Below, piece after piece: positions 9,019 to 18,292 of a stretch of DNA of 64,000 nucleotides. The notes beneath the pieces are model-generated. The model had not been told where the DNA came from, did not search any database, and worked only from the letters and a program-made list of their open reading frames with translations. Origin of the DNA: Acidobacteriota bacterium (lineage in GTDB: Bacteria > Acidobacteriota > Terriglobia > UBA7540); contig JAMCXS010000032.1 in the NCBI GenBank assembly GCA_023474345.1, positions 1 through 64,000 of the forward strand, in the 5' to 3' direction. Position numbers and translations under genes: made by a program. Each line of letters starts with the position of its first letter. Within the stretch, counting starts at the first letter, position 1.

Positions 9019-9642
9019 TCATTGGCTGTGATCCTGGTTTAAAGCTTCAATCATGCGCTTAAAGGCCACCGCTCCTGGATCGTCTTTGCCGATGCTCTTC
9101 TCGGCAAAAATCCGCGCGCGGCCCTGGCGGGCAGGTTGGCCGCGGAATCGGTCGAGGCATTCGGCAACCGCCCGGTCCGCCGCCGCCGCAAGCGCCGCAG
9201 GCTCCGCGAGTCCGTCAGTCGCCGCGCGCGCTGCGTCAAGTGCGTCAAGCACCGTTTTGTCGCCAAGCTCGCCGCCACTGCGCTGAGCCATCGCCTGCAG
9301 GGCATTGCCCAGCAGCGAGGACACCTCCGACCACGCCACTTCCGTCCGGCCCTTAGTGGCTTTGGCGGCGCTCATCAGCCCCGTCGCCAGCAGCGTGCCG
9401 TAAGTCGATCCCGAAAGCTTGGTAAAAGCCTGCGCGCATTTCAGCAGGGCCATCCCCACGTCGTCGGGCAGGCGAGGCAACTCGGCCTCGACGGCGCGCG
9501 CTCCGCGCACAAGGCTCACTCCCAAATCGCCATCGCCAAGCTGGGCGTCGAGCAGGTTCAATTCATCCGCAGATGCTTCGAGTTTCTTGATGATGCGTCC
9601 GAGCGCGTCGCGCAATGTAACAGTCGTAAACGTTGTAGGCAT
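9019..9642 (-). CDS. dhaL: dihydroxyacetone kinase, ADP/ATP-binding subunit DhaL
   Basis: This 207-residue all-helical subunit binds the nucleotide and phosphorylates dihydroxyacetone bound to DhaK. The metal-coordinating loop DAQLGDGDLGVSL is intact, as is the Gly/Ser-rich segment KLSGSTYGTLLATGLM. The ATG at 9642 lies two bases from the dhaK stop, so the two genes form one unit. No PTS component DhaM is present in the window, so it could be either ATP- or PTS-dependent. Confidence 0.92.
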   Translation of the reverse strand: MPTTFTTVTLRDALGRIIKKLEASADELNLLDAQLGDGDLGVSLVRGARAVEAELPRLPDDVGMALLKCAQAFTKLSGSTYGTLLATGLMSAAKATKGRTEVAWSEVSSLLGNALQAMAQRSGGELGDKTVLDALDAARAATDGLAEPAALAAAADRAVAECLDRFRGQPARQGRARIFAEKSIGKDDPGAVAFKRMIEALNQDHSQ

Positions 9643-9643
9643 T

Positions 9644-10642
9644 TCATATCCTCAGGTAAGGGCAATCACACGGAGCCTTCAGCAGGGCTTCGAGCTCCTC
9701 ATCCAGTTTGCAAAAAGTCAGTGACATGCCGGCCATCTCCATGGAAGTTGCATAGCGGCCCACCAGCGGCATGACGATCTCGACACCCAAATCAGAGAGC
9801 TTTCGCGCCACGTAGCGATAAACAATGTAAAGCTCTTCCGGCGGTGTCGCACCCAGGCTGTTAACCAACACGGAAACGCGGTCTCCGGGCTTCAAGGGCA
9901 TATCGGCAAGCAGGTACCCAAGCATTTCCTCCACGATGGCATCGGCAGGTTTCAAGGGACCGCGGCGCACTCCCGGCTCGCCGTGAATCCCCATGCCGAT
10001 TTCCATTTCCGTTTCGCTGATTTCAAACGTCGGGCGTCCTGCCGCCGGAACCGTGCAGGGCGTGAGCGCAACGCCCACTGACCGGCAGGCGTCCGCGGCC
10101 TTCTCGGCGAGGGCGGTCACCTCTTCGAGCGTTGCGAATTGGTCTGCCTTGGCTCCGGCCAGCTTGTAAGCGTACACCAGGCCGGCGACGCCCCGCCGCT
10201 TCGAGCGCTCGGCCGGTGGGGCGCTCGCGACGTCGTCGGCCACCCGGACGGTGGTCGTCCGAATGTCTTCCATCTCAACCATTTCTCCGGCCATATCGAA
10301 ATTCATTTTGTCGCCGCCGTAGTTCCCGTAAAGGCGCAGGACTCCCGCGCCCCCGTGCGCGGCGCGGATGGCCTCCGTCACCTGATCCACTCCAGGCGAG
10401 GAGAACACGTCGCCAATCGCGCACGCATCCAGCAAGCCTTTGCCCACGTACCCGGTAAAGACCGGCAGATGTCCGGACCCGCCGCCGGAGACAATTCCGA
10501 CTTTGCCTTGGATTGGTCCTTCGGCCCGGACGATTACCCGGCCTTCCGGCCCAAGACGTCTGTAATAGTGCGGATGCGCCAGGCACAGCCCTTCCAGCAT
10601 TTCGTCAACGTAAGCGCCAGGCTCATTGAGGATTTTCTTCAT
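9644..10642 (-). CDS. dhaK: dihydroxyacetone kinase, substrate-binding subunit DhaK
   Basis: This 332-residue subunit binds dihydroxyacetone covalently through a histidine. That His is visible in MGIHGEPGV, and the glycine-rich loop GIVSGGGSGHLPVFTGYVG is intact. The product, dihydroxyacetone phosphate, enters glycolysis. The open frame allows a TTG at 10654, but the ATG at 10642 has GGAG seven bases upstream. It is the first gene of the dhaKL pair and lies downstream of a roughly 600-bp gap facing the subtilase gene. Confidence 0.93.
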   Translation of the reverse strand: MKKILNEPGAYVDEMLEGLCLAHPHYYRRLGPEGRVIVRAEGPIQGKVGIVSGGGSGHLPVFTGYVGKGLLDACAIGDVFSSPGVDQVTEAIRAAHGGAGVLRLYGNYGGDKMNFDMAGEMVEMEDIRTTTVRVADDVASAPPAERSKRRGVAGLVYAYKLAGAKADQFATLEEVTALAEKAADACRSVGVALTPCTVPAAGRPTFEISETEMEIGMGIHGEPGVRRGPLKPADAIVEEMLGYLLADMPLKPGDRVSVLVNSLGATPPEELYIVYRYVARKLSDLGVEIVMPLVGRYATSMEMAGMSLTFCKLDEELEALLKAPCDCPYLRI

Positions 10643-11052
10643 CGGTTTCTCCAAAACAGAATTTCGATCTTCAGCCGCCCGCCCGGGGGGAATTCACTTC
10701 CGGTTCGACCCGCCACTCCACCCGGTACCTCGGACCGTACATTATATCCCTGATATGCGTGCTTGGAATGCCCCTGCTGCTGCGTCGGGCTTCCTGCCGC
10801 GCAGACTCTCTCTCATCGCTTTCATGCGCAGGTTAGAGCCGTCGGCGGAAAGCGTGGATTTGCATTGACTACAGCCAGTTGAGCGCGGCGGCGAAGTTGC
10901 TGTGACCGGCATCACGCCTCCGTGTGACTCTTTCGAGAACGGCGCCCCCTACCGCATTGATCCGGCCACGATTCTCACGGGACAAGACAGAGATTGCGGT
11001 CATCCTCACATCTCATGGCAGCATCCCTCCCGTTGGCTCCATATTCATGGCG
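10643..11052. other. intergenic region between dhaK and the subtilase gene
   Basis: Only short ORFs without recognisable content are present. The dhaKL promoter should lie here, but I see no convincing -35/-10 pair, operator or repeat. Confidence 0.4.
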
Positions 11053-12243
11053 TCAACGCGATCTGGCTTTCTGGGCCAGTTCGAGCGTGCGCAGAAAGTT
11101 GATCCGGCCATAGCCGGTTTTTTCATTGAAGCCCGCCGCGCCGATGGGATCCGCTCCCTGCTCGATCAGATGAATGACCTCTGCGGCCTTCAGATCCGGA
11201 CGGATTGTGCGAACAAGGGCTGCGAGTGCGGCCACCTGCGGCGCCGCGCAAGAGGTGGCGCCCCAGGGTTGAACCTCGTAGGGGCCTTGGTACGGGAGTT
11301 TCATCGCGCCCATGGGCGTCCCGCTCCAGTTGTAATACGCTTCCTCGTGGGGCACCGCAACAACGATGTCTTGGACGGGCGCAACGACACTCAGCCGGGG
11401 TCCGTAGTCGGAGCCTTGCGTGATTTCCATGCCTTTGACCTTAACTGTCATCGTCCAGCGCTTGTCAGCGAGCGTAGACGCACCGGCAATCAACACAAAG
11501 CTGGAGTCCCCGGGATAATCCGTTACCCTTTGGTTGTTGTTACCTGCGCCCAGAACGATCAGCACGTCTTTTTGTTTTGCGTAGCTGAAGGCGGCCTGGA
11601 GCCGCGCTATGGCCGACGGGTCCGACTTCATCAAGGCCAAGTCGAGGAAGGCGCTAAAGTTGATCACGCGTACGCCATGGTCGGCAAGGTAACGTATCCC
11701 CTCGGCTGCCGTGCCGGAAACGTAATCAAGCCACGTCTTGTTGAATGCCTGTAACTCGGCCCGGTGAGCGGCCAAGTCTTTTTGGAAGTCCGCCATGGTC
11801 GCCTTAGGATTTTTTGCGAAAAATTGCCTTTGAAGCAGAAGCAGCCTGTGCATTGGCATTCCCATGGAGGCAGTCAGGATAGTGCAGTCCGGAGCTTCGC
11901 CCCACATCCCGTCTTCGCCGGTCCGCCGACGTGCAGCGATAATGCTGGACACCAAGGTCCCATGGCCATCCATCACAAAGAAATCAGTATGGTATTCGCC
12001 GGGAGCGAACCAGCCTGGCTTCAAATTGGCATGGAGCGCCGGATGGAAAAAATCGAAACCTGAGTCAATAACACCGACCTTACAATTGGGCCCACCTCGA
12101 GTGATTTTCCACGCCTGCTCGACTTTCATGAGTTTGAAGTAAGGCTCCTGGCGAGCGGCAAAAGTGGATGGCGTCTGGGCACCGGCAAACATCGACCCAA
12201 CCGGCATCAGGAGAATGCAAGCTAGAAGAATTCTCGTACGCAT
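11053..12243 (-). CDS. secreted subtilisin-family (S8) serine protease
   Basis: The protein has 396 residues with an N-terminal signal peptide (RILLACILLMPVGSMFAGAQ). The catalytic triad is visible in order: Asp in VGVIDSGFDFFHP, His in DGHGTLVSSI, and Ser in GATSCAAPQVAAL; the oxyanion Asn is in LGAGNNNQ. The Ser motif reads ATSCAAP rather than the usual GTSMAAP but keeps the catalytic Ser. The ATG at 12243 has AGGAGG eight bases upstream and is preferred over the in-frame GTG at 12267. It is probably an extracellular or periplasmic protease; the substrate is unknown. Confidence 0.9.
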   Translation of the reverse strand: MRTRILLACILLMPVGSMFAGAQTPSTFAARQEPYFKLMKVEQAWKITRGGPNCKVGVIDSGFDFFHPALHANLKPGWFAPGEYHTDFFVMDGHGTLVSSIIAARRRTGEDGMWGEAPDCTILTASMGMPMHRLLLLQRQFFAKNPKATMADFQKDLAAHRAELQAFNKTWLDYVSGTAAEGIRYLADHGVRVINFSAFLDLALMKSDPSAIARLQAAFSYAKQKDVLIVLGAGNNNQRVTDYPGDSSFVLIAGASTLADKRWTMTVKVKGMEITQGSDYGPRLSVVAPVQDIVVAVPHEEAYYNWSGTPMGAMKLPYQGPYEVQPWGATSCAAPQVAALAALVRTIRPDLKAAEVIHLIEQGADPIGAAGFNEKTGYGRINFLRTLELAQKARSR

Positions 12244-12291
12244 GGCTACAAACCTCCTCATACTCACAGTTCCAAGTCATCGTGCCCGATT

Positions 12292-13254
12292 TCAGTGGCG
12301 AAAGAACACCAGCAGCAGGATTAGCCCGCCGAACCAGACACCGAACGCAACTGCGAAGCCGGGGGCCATCAGCCTGGCGGGGCGGAAGGGCGTGGACCAA
12401 CTGCCCACGGGCAGCAGGTCGCGCCCCATGGCGGTCAGGCGCCGCTCCCCGCGGACAATGGTTACCGCCATGTAGAGCCAAATCGCTGAAGTGATGCCAA
12501 TCATCAGCCAGCGTGGCCAAGCGTTTGCGCTGGCCACGTGCCAGCCGTGCAGTAGCGCATAGCCTCCAAGAAGGACGATGAAGAACCACCGGGAACTATC
12601 CTGCACATGCAGCCAGTACCGGCGTTGCGCTTTCATCCACCGGTGATGTTCCTCGGGCCGGTCGGCGGGGAGCGGAAAACTGCTACGGGCAACCACGACC
12701 TTGAACGGCAGCAGGCCAAGAATAAGGTATGTGAACACCACGGGCACGTTCCAATGAATCCGCGCGTCCCCGTTGGTGAGAAGCAGAGCCCAACTCAACG
12801 CGGTTATCACGGCGATGAGCGCCTCCACACGCCAAGAGATGTAATCGCTGAGCCTCCGCGTTTCGAGCGGGACCGCGACACTCGAGTGGACGGGCGGGTT
12901 CGCTCCGAGCGTCGCACGCGTGTAATAAGTGAACCCTTGGAGAGTGGCCGTGTGCAGGACTGCGGTGCCGCCGGCCCAAACCGGAAAAAGATACCAACGG
13001 CCTGAAGCGAAGATGGCCAGCACTGCAAGTGCCAGGATCGAGTCCGTTGCGAGCACAACCGTGTGGTACCGCCTCAGCCACTGGATTCCCTCGCCTTCGT
13101 AAAACCCAGGCGAGACCTTGACCCCCAGGAAGAATCCGGGGCCGTGCTTCAGCGGCTCATCCCAGAATCGCCGCTTGAAAGTAACGGCAAGGAAAATGAC
13201 AATCGCGATTGTGCAAAAGAGGAGTAACCACTCGCCCGAAGTATGCGCGCTCAT
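12292..13254 (-). CDS. multi-pass membrane protein coupled to a GntR regulator (DUF1648/DUF5808-like)
   Basis: This 320-residue protein has about seven to eight hydrophobic helices. The region FFLGVKVSPGFYE...LLRRY-like (residues about 40-65) resembles the DUF5808/DUF1648 membrane proteins found beside YtrA-type regulators. The function is unknown; such proteins are often linked to cell-envelope stress. Its ATG overlaps the GntR stop codon by four bases, so the two are co-translated from the promoter at about 13650. Confidence 0.75.
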   Translation of the reverse strand: MSAHTSGEWLLLFCTIAIVIFLAVTFKRRFWDEPLKHGPGFFLGVKVSPGFYEGEGIQWLRRYHTVVLATDSILALAVLAIFASGRWYLFPVWAGGTAVLHTATLQGFTYYTRATLGANPPVHSSVAVPLETRRLSDYISWRVEALIAVITALSWALLLTNGDARIHWNVPVVFTYLILGLLPFKVVVARSSFPLPADRPEEHHRWMKAQRRYWLHVQDSSRWFFIVLLGGYALLHGWHVASANAWPRWLMIGITSAIWLYMAVTIVRGERRLTAMGRDLLPVGSWSTPFRPARLMAPGFAVAFGVWFGGLILLLVFFRH

Positions 13255-13637
13255 CGGGAGTCTCCTTTCTGGCGAATCAATTCGAGCTCCTGCCGCACCG
13301 CGGCGATGATCTCCCGGTCGTTCCGCCCGCCCAGGATCAACTGGGTCAGAGCGGTACGCAGCGGCTTGCGAAGCGCTTCCTCCTCCACACCGCGTGCGAG
13401 CCGGGATGATACGACTGCGCCAGCTCCATGGCGCACTCGAAGAAAGCCTTCCTCCTGCAACTGGCGATAGGCGACGGCGATGGTGTTGAGATTCACGCTA
13501 AGGTCGTTGGCCACCTGCCGGACCGATGGTAGAGTCATGCCCTCGCGGAGTTCGCCGCTGGCAATCAGCGCCTTCACGCCGTCAACGATCTGCTGGTACA
13601 GGGGACGTTTGTCGTTGGCATCAATTGTCAGAAACAT
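13251..13637 (-). CDS. YtrA-type GntR family transcriptional regulator
   Basis: The protein has 128 residues: a GntR winged helix-turn-helix (YQQIVDGVKALIASGELREG...LPSVRQVANDLSVNLNTIAVAY) followed by a short two-helix C-terminal part. This is the YtrA subfamily, which lacks a large effector domain. It is the first gene of a two-gene operon with a membrane protein. An inverted repeat 18 bp upstream of the start (13655-13675) is the likely site of autoregulation. Confidence 0.9.
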   Translation of the reverse strand: MFLTIDANDKRPLYQQIVDGVKALIASGELREGMTLPSVRQVANDLSVNLNTIAVAYRQLQEEGFLRVRHGAGAVVSSRLARGVEEEALRKPLRTALTQLILGGRNDREIIAAVRQELELIRQKGDSR

Positions 13638-13654
13638 GACAATCTCTCTGTCTA

Positions 13655-13675
13655 GTGTATGTATACTCCATACAC
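13655..13675 (-). promoter_or_regulatory. candidate YtrA-type operator
   Basis: GTGTAT-N9-ATACAC is a perfect inverted repeat, with an internal GTATAC. It closely resembles the AGTGTA-N(x)-TACACT operators of YtrA-type GntR proteins and lies immediately upstream of the gntR ATG at 13637, where it would overlap the core promoter. Confidence 0.6.
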
Positions 13676-13713
13676 ATCTGCGTTGTCAAGGGAGAATTTT
13701 TTGCGCGGGTGGC

Positions 13714-13878
13714 GCCGTGAGAGAAGGCGCCGCCGCGGATTCCGAAGATACGCTCAGCTTTGCGGCCCGGACTGGCGTGCGACCGATGATCGGAAAATAT
13801 CCGCTCGAACGGGTGAACGAAGCCTACGAGCGCGTGATGAGCGACAAGGCGGGGTTCCGCGTTGTTTTGGTAATGTAG
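13714..13878 (+). pseudogene. C-terminal relic of a zinc-type alcohol dehydrogenase
   Basis: About 54 codons read SEDTLSFAARTGVRPMIGKY then PLERVNEAYERVMSDKAGF then RVVLVM and a stop. This is the classic C-terminal segment of medium-chain, zinc-dependent NAD(P) alcohol dehydrogenases. The catalytic and nucleotide-binding domains are missing; upstream DNA in this frame belongs to the gntR region on the other strand. It is a leftover of a deleted gene. Confidence 0.7.
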
Positions 13879-13915
13879 TTTTTTGGGTTGGGCTGCGCGT
13901 GCGGCGGGCGCGCGG

Positions 13916-14518
13916 CTATCCGATCTGAACGATTTCCCGCATGCCCGGAGCGCCGATGCGGACCGACTGCTTAAACTCTTCCAGCATGCTTTCCTCCAGC
14001 CGAACTTCGGTGGGGCGGCTGGCGAGGCTCATAGTGTCGATTTTCTCCTGCAGCTTCAAAAGGCCGTAGAAAAGGTTTTCCGGGCGCGGCGGGCAGCCGA
14101 CGACGTAAACATCGACGGGAACAATCTTGTCCACTCCCTGCAGCACCGCATAGGTGTTAAACGGCCCGCCCGCATTCGCGCAGGCTCCCATGGAAATGCA
14201 CCACTTCGGTTCCGGCATCTGTTCCCAGATCCGCGTGATGACAGGAGCCATTTTCAAGGCCACGGTGCCGGCAACGATCATCAGATCGGCCTGCCGCGGA
14301 CTCGGACGGAATACCTCCGCGCCATAGCGCGCAATGTCAAAGCGCGAAGTCGTGGAGGCGATCATCTCAATGGCACAGCACGCCAGGCCAAAAGTCAGCG
14401 GCCACAAGGCCGACTTCCGCGCCCAATTAAAGACGTAATCGACCGTCGAAATGACGAAGCTCTTTTCGTGCGAGTTCCTGAAATTTCCGCCCGCCCCACT
14501 ATTGATTGAGTTTCCCAT
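13916..14518 (-). CDS. nuoB: NADH-quinone oxidoreductase subunit B, standing alone
   Basis: NuoB carries the N2 [4Fe-4S] cluster, the last electron carrier before quinone in respiratory complex I. All four cluster ligands are present: the CC pair in [10 protein letters not shown], Cys in [10 protein letters not shown] and Cys in [10 protein letters not shown]. The ATG at 14518 gives 200 residues, with a short C-terminal extension after the conserved core; the frame itself extends to 14635. No other nuo gene flanks it, although nuoB normally sits in an operon with nuoA and nuoC. The sequence looks intact, so it may assemble with subunits encoded elsewhere. Confidence 0.9.
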   Translation of the reverse strand: MGNSINSGAGGNFRNSHEKSFVISTVDYVFNWARKSALWPLTFGLACCAIEMIASTTSRFDIARYGAEVFRPSPRQADLMIVAGTVALKMAPVITRIWEQMPEPKWCISMGACANAGGPFNTYAVLQGVDKIVPVDVYVVGCPPRPENLFYGLLKLQEKIDTMSLASRPTEVRLEESMLEEFKQSVRIGAPGMREIVQIG

Positions 14519-14817
14519 ACAACCAGACTCCGCGAACAAATTGTAACCCCCTATTATACGCCTGTTTCCCCTCGATTCCCCTGGAAAGCAAAATAACCCG
14601 TCCAAACCTGCTGCCTGGCAGAAAGCACCCGCCAATGTTCCGCTAACCTTGTAATCCTTACCAGCCGCAGCGAATTTATTCCTGCCGGCCGTTAAAGGAT
14701 TCCTGCGGCCGTTTTAAATTATTGTTCCTGGGACGGATAACCAAGGTGCATTGTTCGAAGGGAATGGCAATGTTCTTGCCGTAGTGGGAAGAAAGCAACG
14801 ATAGGAGGGTAACTTCT

Positions 14818-15483
14818 ATGAAACGCATCGGAAGAGTCATAGTTCTATCTAGCGGGGCGTTTTTCCTTCTGTGGGCGGTGGCTTGGGCGCAACAGATGCC
14901 CAGACCTGGAGCCGAATCTACTCCGGCACCAAACCCGGCGAAGCGAATCAAAATGAAGAAGTGGCACGGCAAGCTGGTGGACGCTAAATGCATGGTAAAG
15001 GCTATAAACAGCGCGGCTGCCACCGAGTCATCACATGTCGGTCGAGACTTTCCTCACTTTGCGGGCAGCTCATTCCAGCAGGGTCGGTACCCTGGCGGTG
15101 GAGTTCAGCAGCCGACAACGCCCAACGGCCCGCAGACCGGGCCTTATCCCGGCCAGCCAGAGCCCAACGGGCCTATGCAGCCGCCGGGATTGAATACACC
15201 TACGGGCCCGACCGAAACGACCCGAATGAGGCGGGCTGCCGTGATTGACCACGCCGTCAAGATGTGCCCGGCGACGAAGTCCACTTCAAAGTTCGGCCTC
15301 GCTTTGGGTGATGGCCGGGTCATCAAGTTCGGGGAGAACGGTGACAGCAAGGCCAGCCATGCCATTGAAGAGGCCCAGTTGAAGCCTGGCAAGCCTGTGA
15401 AAGCGATCGTGAAAGGCGCTAAGCTGCATGGCGGTGGGTTGCAGGTGACGTCCGTGGAAATCAAGGGCAAGCACAAGAAGTAG
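14818..15483 (+). CDS. secreted protein of unknown function, Pro/Gly-rich centre
   Basis: This 221-residue protein has a signal peptide (VIVLSSGAFFLLWAVAWAQ). After it comes a basic segment KKWHGKLVDAKCM, a low-complexity Pro/Gly/Asn/Gln tract (residues about 80-135), then a conserved-looking C-terminal domain (HAVKMCPATKSTSKFGLALG...KPVKAIVKGA). Two cysteines (LVDAKCM and VKMCPA) could form a disulfide. Small secreted proteins with a 'G-x-LVDA-x-C' motif are common in Acidobacteria, but I know of no assigned function. GATAGGAGGGTAACTTCT precedes the ATG, a good ribosome binding site. Confidence 0.8.
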   Translation: MKRIGRVIVLSSGAFFLLWAVAWAQQMPRPGAESTPAPNPAKRIKMKKWHGKLVDAKCMVKAINSAAATESSHVGRDFPHFAGSSFQQGRYPGGGVQQPTTPNGPQTGPYPGQPEPNGPMQPPGLNTPTGPTETTRMRRAAVIDHAVKMCPATKSTSKFGLALGDGRVIKFGENGDSKASHAIEEAQLKPGKPVKAIVKGAKLHGGGLQVTSVEIKGKHKK

Positions 15484-15553
15484 TCGCTAACTCCAAGGCT
15501 TCTTGATTGCTGATGTGCCGGCAGACTTCGGACCACAGGAAGTGTCGGCGCTT

Positions 15554-17359
15554 TCAAGGGGCAGGCGGGCTGTTGCCACGGGCAGAGGCCGTTGAGTGGC
15601 ATCTCTCGCGGACGCGAGCCGCGGCAGCGGTTTCGCCTGCCGCCTCAAGCGCGTGTGCTTCCGCGCCGCAGGCTTGCCAGTAATCGGGGGCGATTTCGCG
15701 AGCCGCGTGAAACTCCCGGGCGGCTTCCCTGTACTTACCGAGCTTCATCCAGCAGGTCCCCAGGTAAAAAAGTCCGCCGAGGTCCTGCGGGTTTGCCTTG
15801 ACGGATTCCGCAAAATACCCTGAGGCCCTGGCGTAGTCGCCTTGCGCAAAGTAAACCGCGCCCAAAGCATCGAGCGCCTGGTAACTGTTCGGCGCTACGC
15901 GCAGCACTTTTTCAAAGTCCTTGATCGCCTCTTTCCGATGGCCTCTGCGCAGGGCGATACGCCCGAGCGCCAGATAATAATCGTGGTCAAGCCCGAGCGG
16001 CCAGGAGCTTTCCTGGTTCAATCGTTTGGCGGTTTTGTATTCTTTGAGCGCGCCCGCCAGGTCGCCATGCTCATATTCCAGCACCACGCCTCGCTCCATG
16101 TGGAGCAGAGCGGCGTTTGGCGACTGCTTGAGCGAATAATTCATCAGCGCATCGTTATCGCGCCAATGCGGAATCGTGCGGATGGTCTCCGCCGCGTAAA
16201 GCAGCATAACCACGCCTAAGCCCGAACCGAGCAGCGGAGCCCACTTCATCCGGGGGACGCGCCGGGGAAGCCAATCGAACAGCAGGAAGGTAAGCGCCAG
16301 GCAAGGCCCGATCGAAGGAAAATACAAGAAGCGATCCGCCAGGCGGGGAAAACTGAGCTGGCGAATGTCGAGAACGGGCAGGAGCGCCACGGGCCACCAG
16401 GCGATCAGGAACGCCAGGCGCGGTTCACGCTTCCGAAGCCAGAGCGAACCGAAAACGACCAGCAGCGTGAGCCACGGCCAGGGCGAACGCAGGCTGGGAC
16501 CAAGGTAAAACACCCGGAAGACGTTCAGATGCGCCGGCCAAACCAGGATGCGCGTGTCCTGCCCCAGCAGGCCAACCGCCGCACCGACCACCCTCGCGGA
16601 AATGTCCCAAAAGTGATTCGTCTCGCTCAAATAGCCGAGCGCCGCATGCCGGACCACTCCATAAACGACTACCGCCGTCACATAAGGCGACCAACGCAGC
16701 GCACGGCGGCCCCAGCTTTCCGGCGTCCCCAGAAAGAACCAGTATGCGAGAAGCAGAAACGGAAAACTGAGGGCCATCTCCTTGAAAAACAGCGCAACCA
16801 GGAAAGCGAGAACCGCCAGCGCGTGATCCTTCACGCGATTTGCCGGATTCCGCTCGGCGCGAAGGAAGAACAAGAAAGCCAGAAGCGTGAAAAATCCAAA
16901 GCCCACGTCCGGAAGCGCGGAAATCCATGCCACCGCTTCCACATGGACGGGGTGAAGCGCCCAAAGCAGCGCGCCCGCGAGCGCCACAAGCTCATTTCCG
17001 ATCAACTCGCGCCCCAGCCGGTAGACCAGCCAAGCCGAAGCGGCGTACAGCAGCAGATTCAGCAGGTGAAACGCGGCCGGGTTCGGCCCACCGATTCGAT
17101 AAAGAATCCAATAGCAGACAAATTGCAGCGGGCGGTAGAAATTGGTTCCGGCGCCTTGAAACGACCAAACCGAGCCGGTAAAAATCCGCTTCCACAGGTG
17201 GGGATTCAGAACGAAAGGATTCTGCAGAATCTGCGGGCCGTCATCGTACACAAAACCGTTTGAAAGCGCATCCGCAAAAACGAGAAAGGTAACGATTACT
17301 AATAGCGCGCCCGCCAGCAGGCGATACTTCCCGATTCGCCTGTTCAACTCATCGAACAA
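15554..17359 (-). CDS. membrane glycosyltransferase-like protein with C-terminal TPR repeats
   Basis: The protein has 601 residues. The first about 400 form some ten membrane helices of the PMT/TMTC type; the loop after helix 1 contains FVYDDGPQI, matching the acidic catalytic pair of GT-C fold mannosyltransferases. The last about 190 residues are tandem tetratricopeptide repeats (ALKEYKTAKRLN, YYLALGRIALRRGHRKEAIK, YQALDALGAVYFAQGDYARA). Lipid-linked sugar transfer is inferred from the fold. The start is a TTG at 17359 with GGGAG eight bases upstream. Confidence 0.85.
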   Translation of the reverse strand: MFDELNRRIGKYRLLAGALLVIVTFLVFADALSNGFVYDDGPQILQNPFVLNPHLWKRIFTGSVWSFQGAGTNFYRPLQFVCYWILYRIGGPNPAAFHLLNLLLYAASAWLVYRLGRELIGNELVALAGALLWALHPVHVEAVAWISALPDVGFGFFTLLAFLFFLRAERNPANRVKDHALAVLAFLVALFFKEMALSFPFLLLAYWFFLGTPESWGRRALRWSPYVTAVVVYGVVRHAALGYLSETNHFWDISARVVGAAVGLLGQDTRILVWPAHLNVFRVFYLGPSLRSPWPWLTLLVVFGSLWLRKREPRLAFLIAWWPVALLPVLDIRQLSFPRLADRFLYFPSIGPCLALTFLLFDWLPRRVPRMKWAPLLGSGLGVVMLLYAAETIRTIPHWRDNDALMNYSLKQSPNAALLHMERGVVLEYEHGDLAGALKEYKTAKRLNQESSWPLGLDHDYYLALGRIALRRGHRKEAIKDFEKVLRVAPNSYQALDALGAVYFAQGDYARASGYFAESVKANPQDLGGLFYLGTCWMKLGKYREAAREFHAAREIAPDYWQACGAEAHALEAAGETAAAARVRERCHSTASARGNSPPAP

Positions 17360-17425
17360 AGGAAAACTCCCGCCGAGGCTTTGACCGAAGGTACCGACGC
17401 GGACAGGCCGCCGGCGTTACGAGGC

Positions 17426-18124
17426 TCACGAAGCCGTCTTGATTCCACAAACGAGCAACGCACCAAGCTCCCGGAATTTCCGGATCTCCTCTGCGTCGCG
17501 GAACCACTCGCCCGTGTAAACTTCGGGCGCCGGCGTGGGGTCCGGGATGAGGCGGTGCCGGACGTCAGCAAATCCTGCCTGGCGGAACAGCTCCGCCCAC
17601 TCCGCGGCGGAAAGCAGATGCATCCAGACCTTCGCCACCGATCCCCATTGGTGGGAATGGGGATTATCCCGGTAATAGTTGATAAGAATCCAGGCGGAGC
17701 CATGCGGGGCAAGAACACGGAAGATTTCCCTGACGCTCAGGCCGGGGTCGGGCCAATAATAAGCCGATTCAATCGAAATCAGTTTGTTGAAAGCGGCGTC
17801 CCGGCAAGGAATCTTATCGGCAGCGCCCTCTAAAAAACTGAGGTTCGGATATCCGGCGCTCGCGGCACGCGCCCGGCGCACCATTTCTGCAGAGAGATCG
17901 ATTCCCACCACCCGGCCCTGCCGCGCCCGGCGCGCCAGCCGGCGGCAGAGCCACCCGCTGCCACATCCCAGGTCGAGAATGGTGTCCTGCGGCTCCGCCC
18001 GCATCAGGTCAAGCACCGGAAGGGCAATGGGAAGATGATGGTCTTCCATCTCTTCGCCGCGGCCAGCCTCGGCCCATCGGTTGAACTCGTTGCGGATTTT
18101 AAGGTCAGTCGTGATGTCGATCAT
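17426..18124 (-). CDS. class I SAM-dependent methyltransferase
   Basis: This 232-residue protein has the SAM-binding motif I TILDLGCGSGWLCRRLA and motif II/III positions typical of UbiE-like methyltransferases (VVGIDLSAEMV, PCRDAAFNKLISIESAYYW). The substrate is not predictable. Its 5' end and upstream 40 bp are partly duplicated at 19112-19196 in a vestigial copy (see that entry). Confidence 0.88.
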   Translation of the reverse strand: MIDITTDLKIRNEFNRWAEAGRGEEMEDHHLPIALPVLDLMRAEPQDTILDLGCGSGWLCRRLARRARQGRVVGIDLSAEMVRRARAASAGYPNLSFLEGAADKIPCRDAAFNKLISIESAYYWPDPGLSVREIFRVLAPHGSAWILINYYRDNPHSHQWGSVAKVWMHLLSAAEWAELFRQAGFADVRHRLIPDPTPAPEVYTGEWFRDAEEIRKFRELGALLVCGIKTAS

Positions 18125-18292
18125 GATCCCCCATCGCCATTTCCAGATTATGTCACGAAATAGTGCCGCTCACACCTCATGGTGCTGGAAGCGGACGAGG
18201 AATCCGCTTTCCGGCTCAGGCATCTAATTCAGTAGGCGTTAGCCTAGGCAGTCGTATGCCAAAAGCCGACGCCGGAAGGGAGGGCATAAACC

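Noticed and set aside
16425-16964. 179-codon minus-strand ORF and other long ORFs within the TPR protein gene
   Set aside because: They are out-of-frame shadows of the real gene caused by high GC content.
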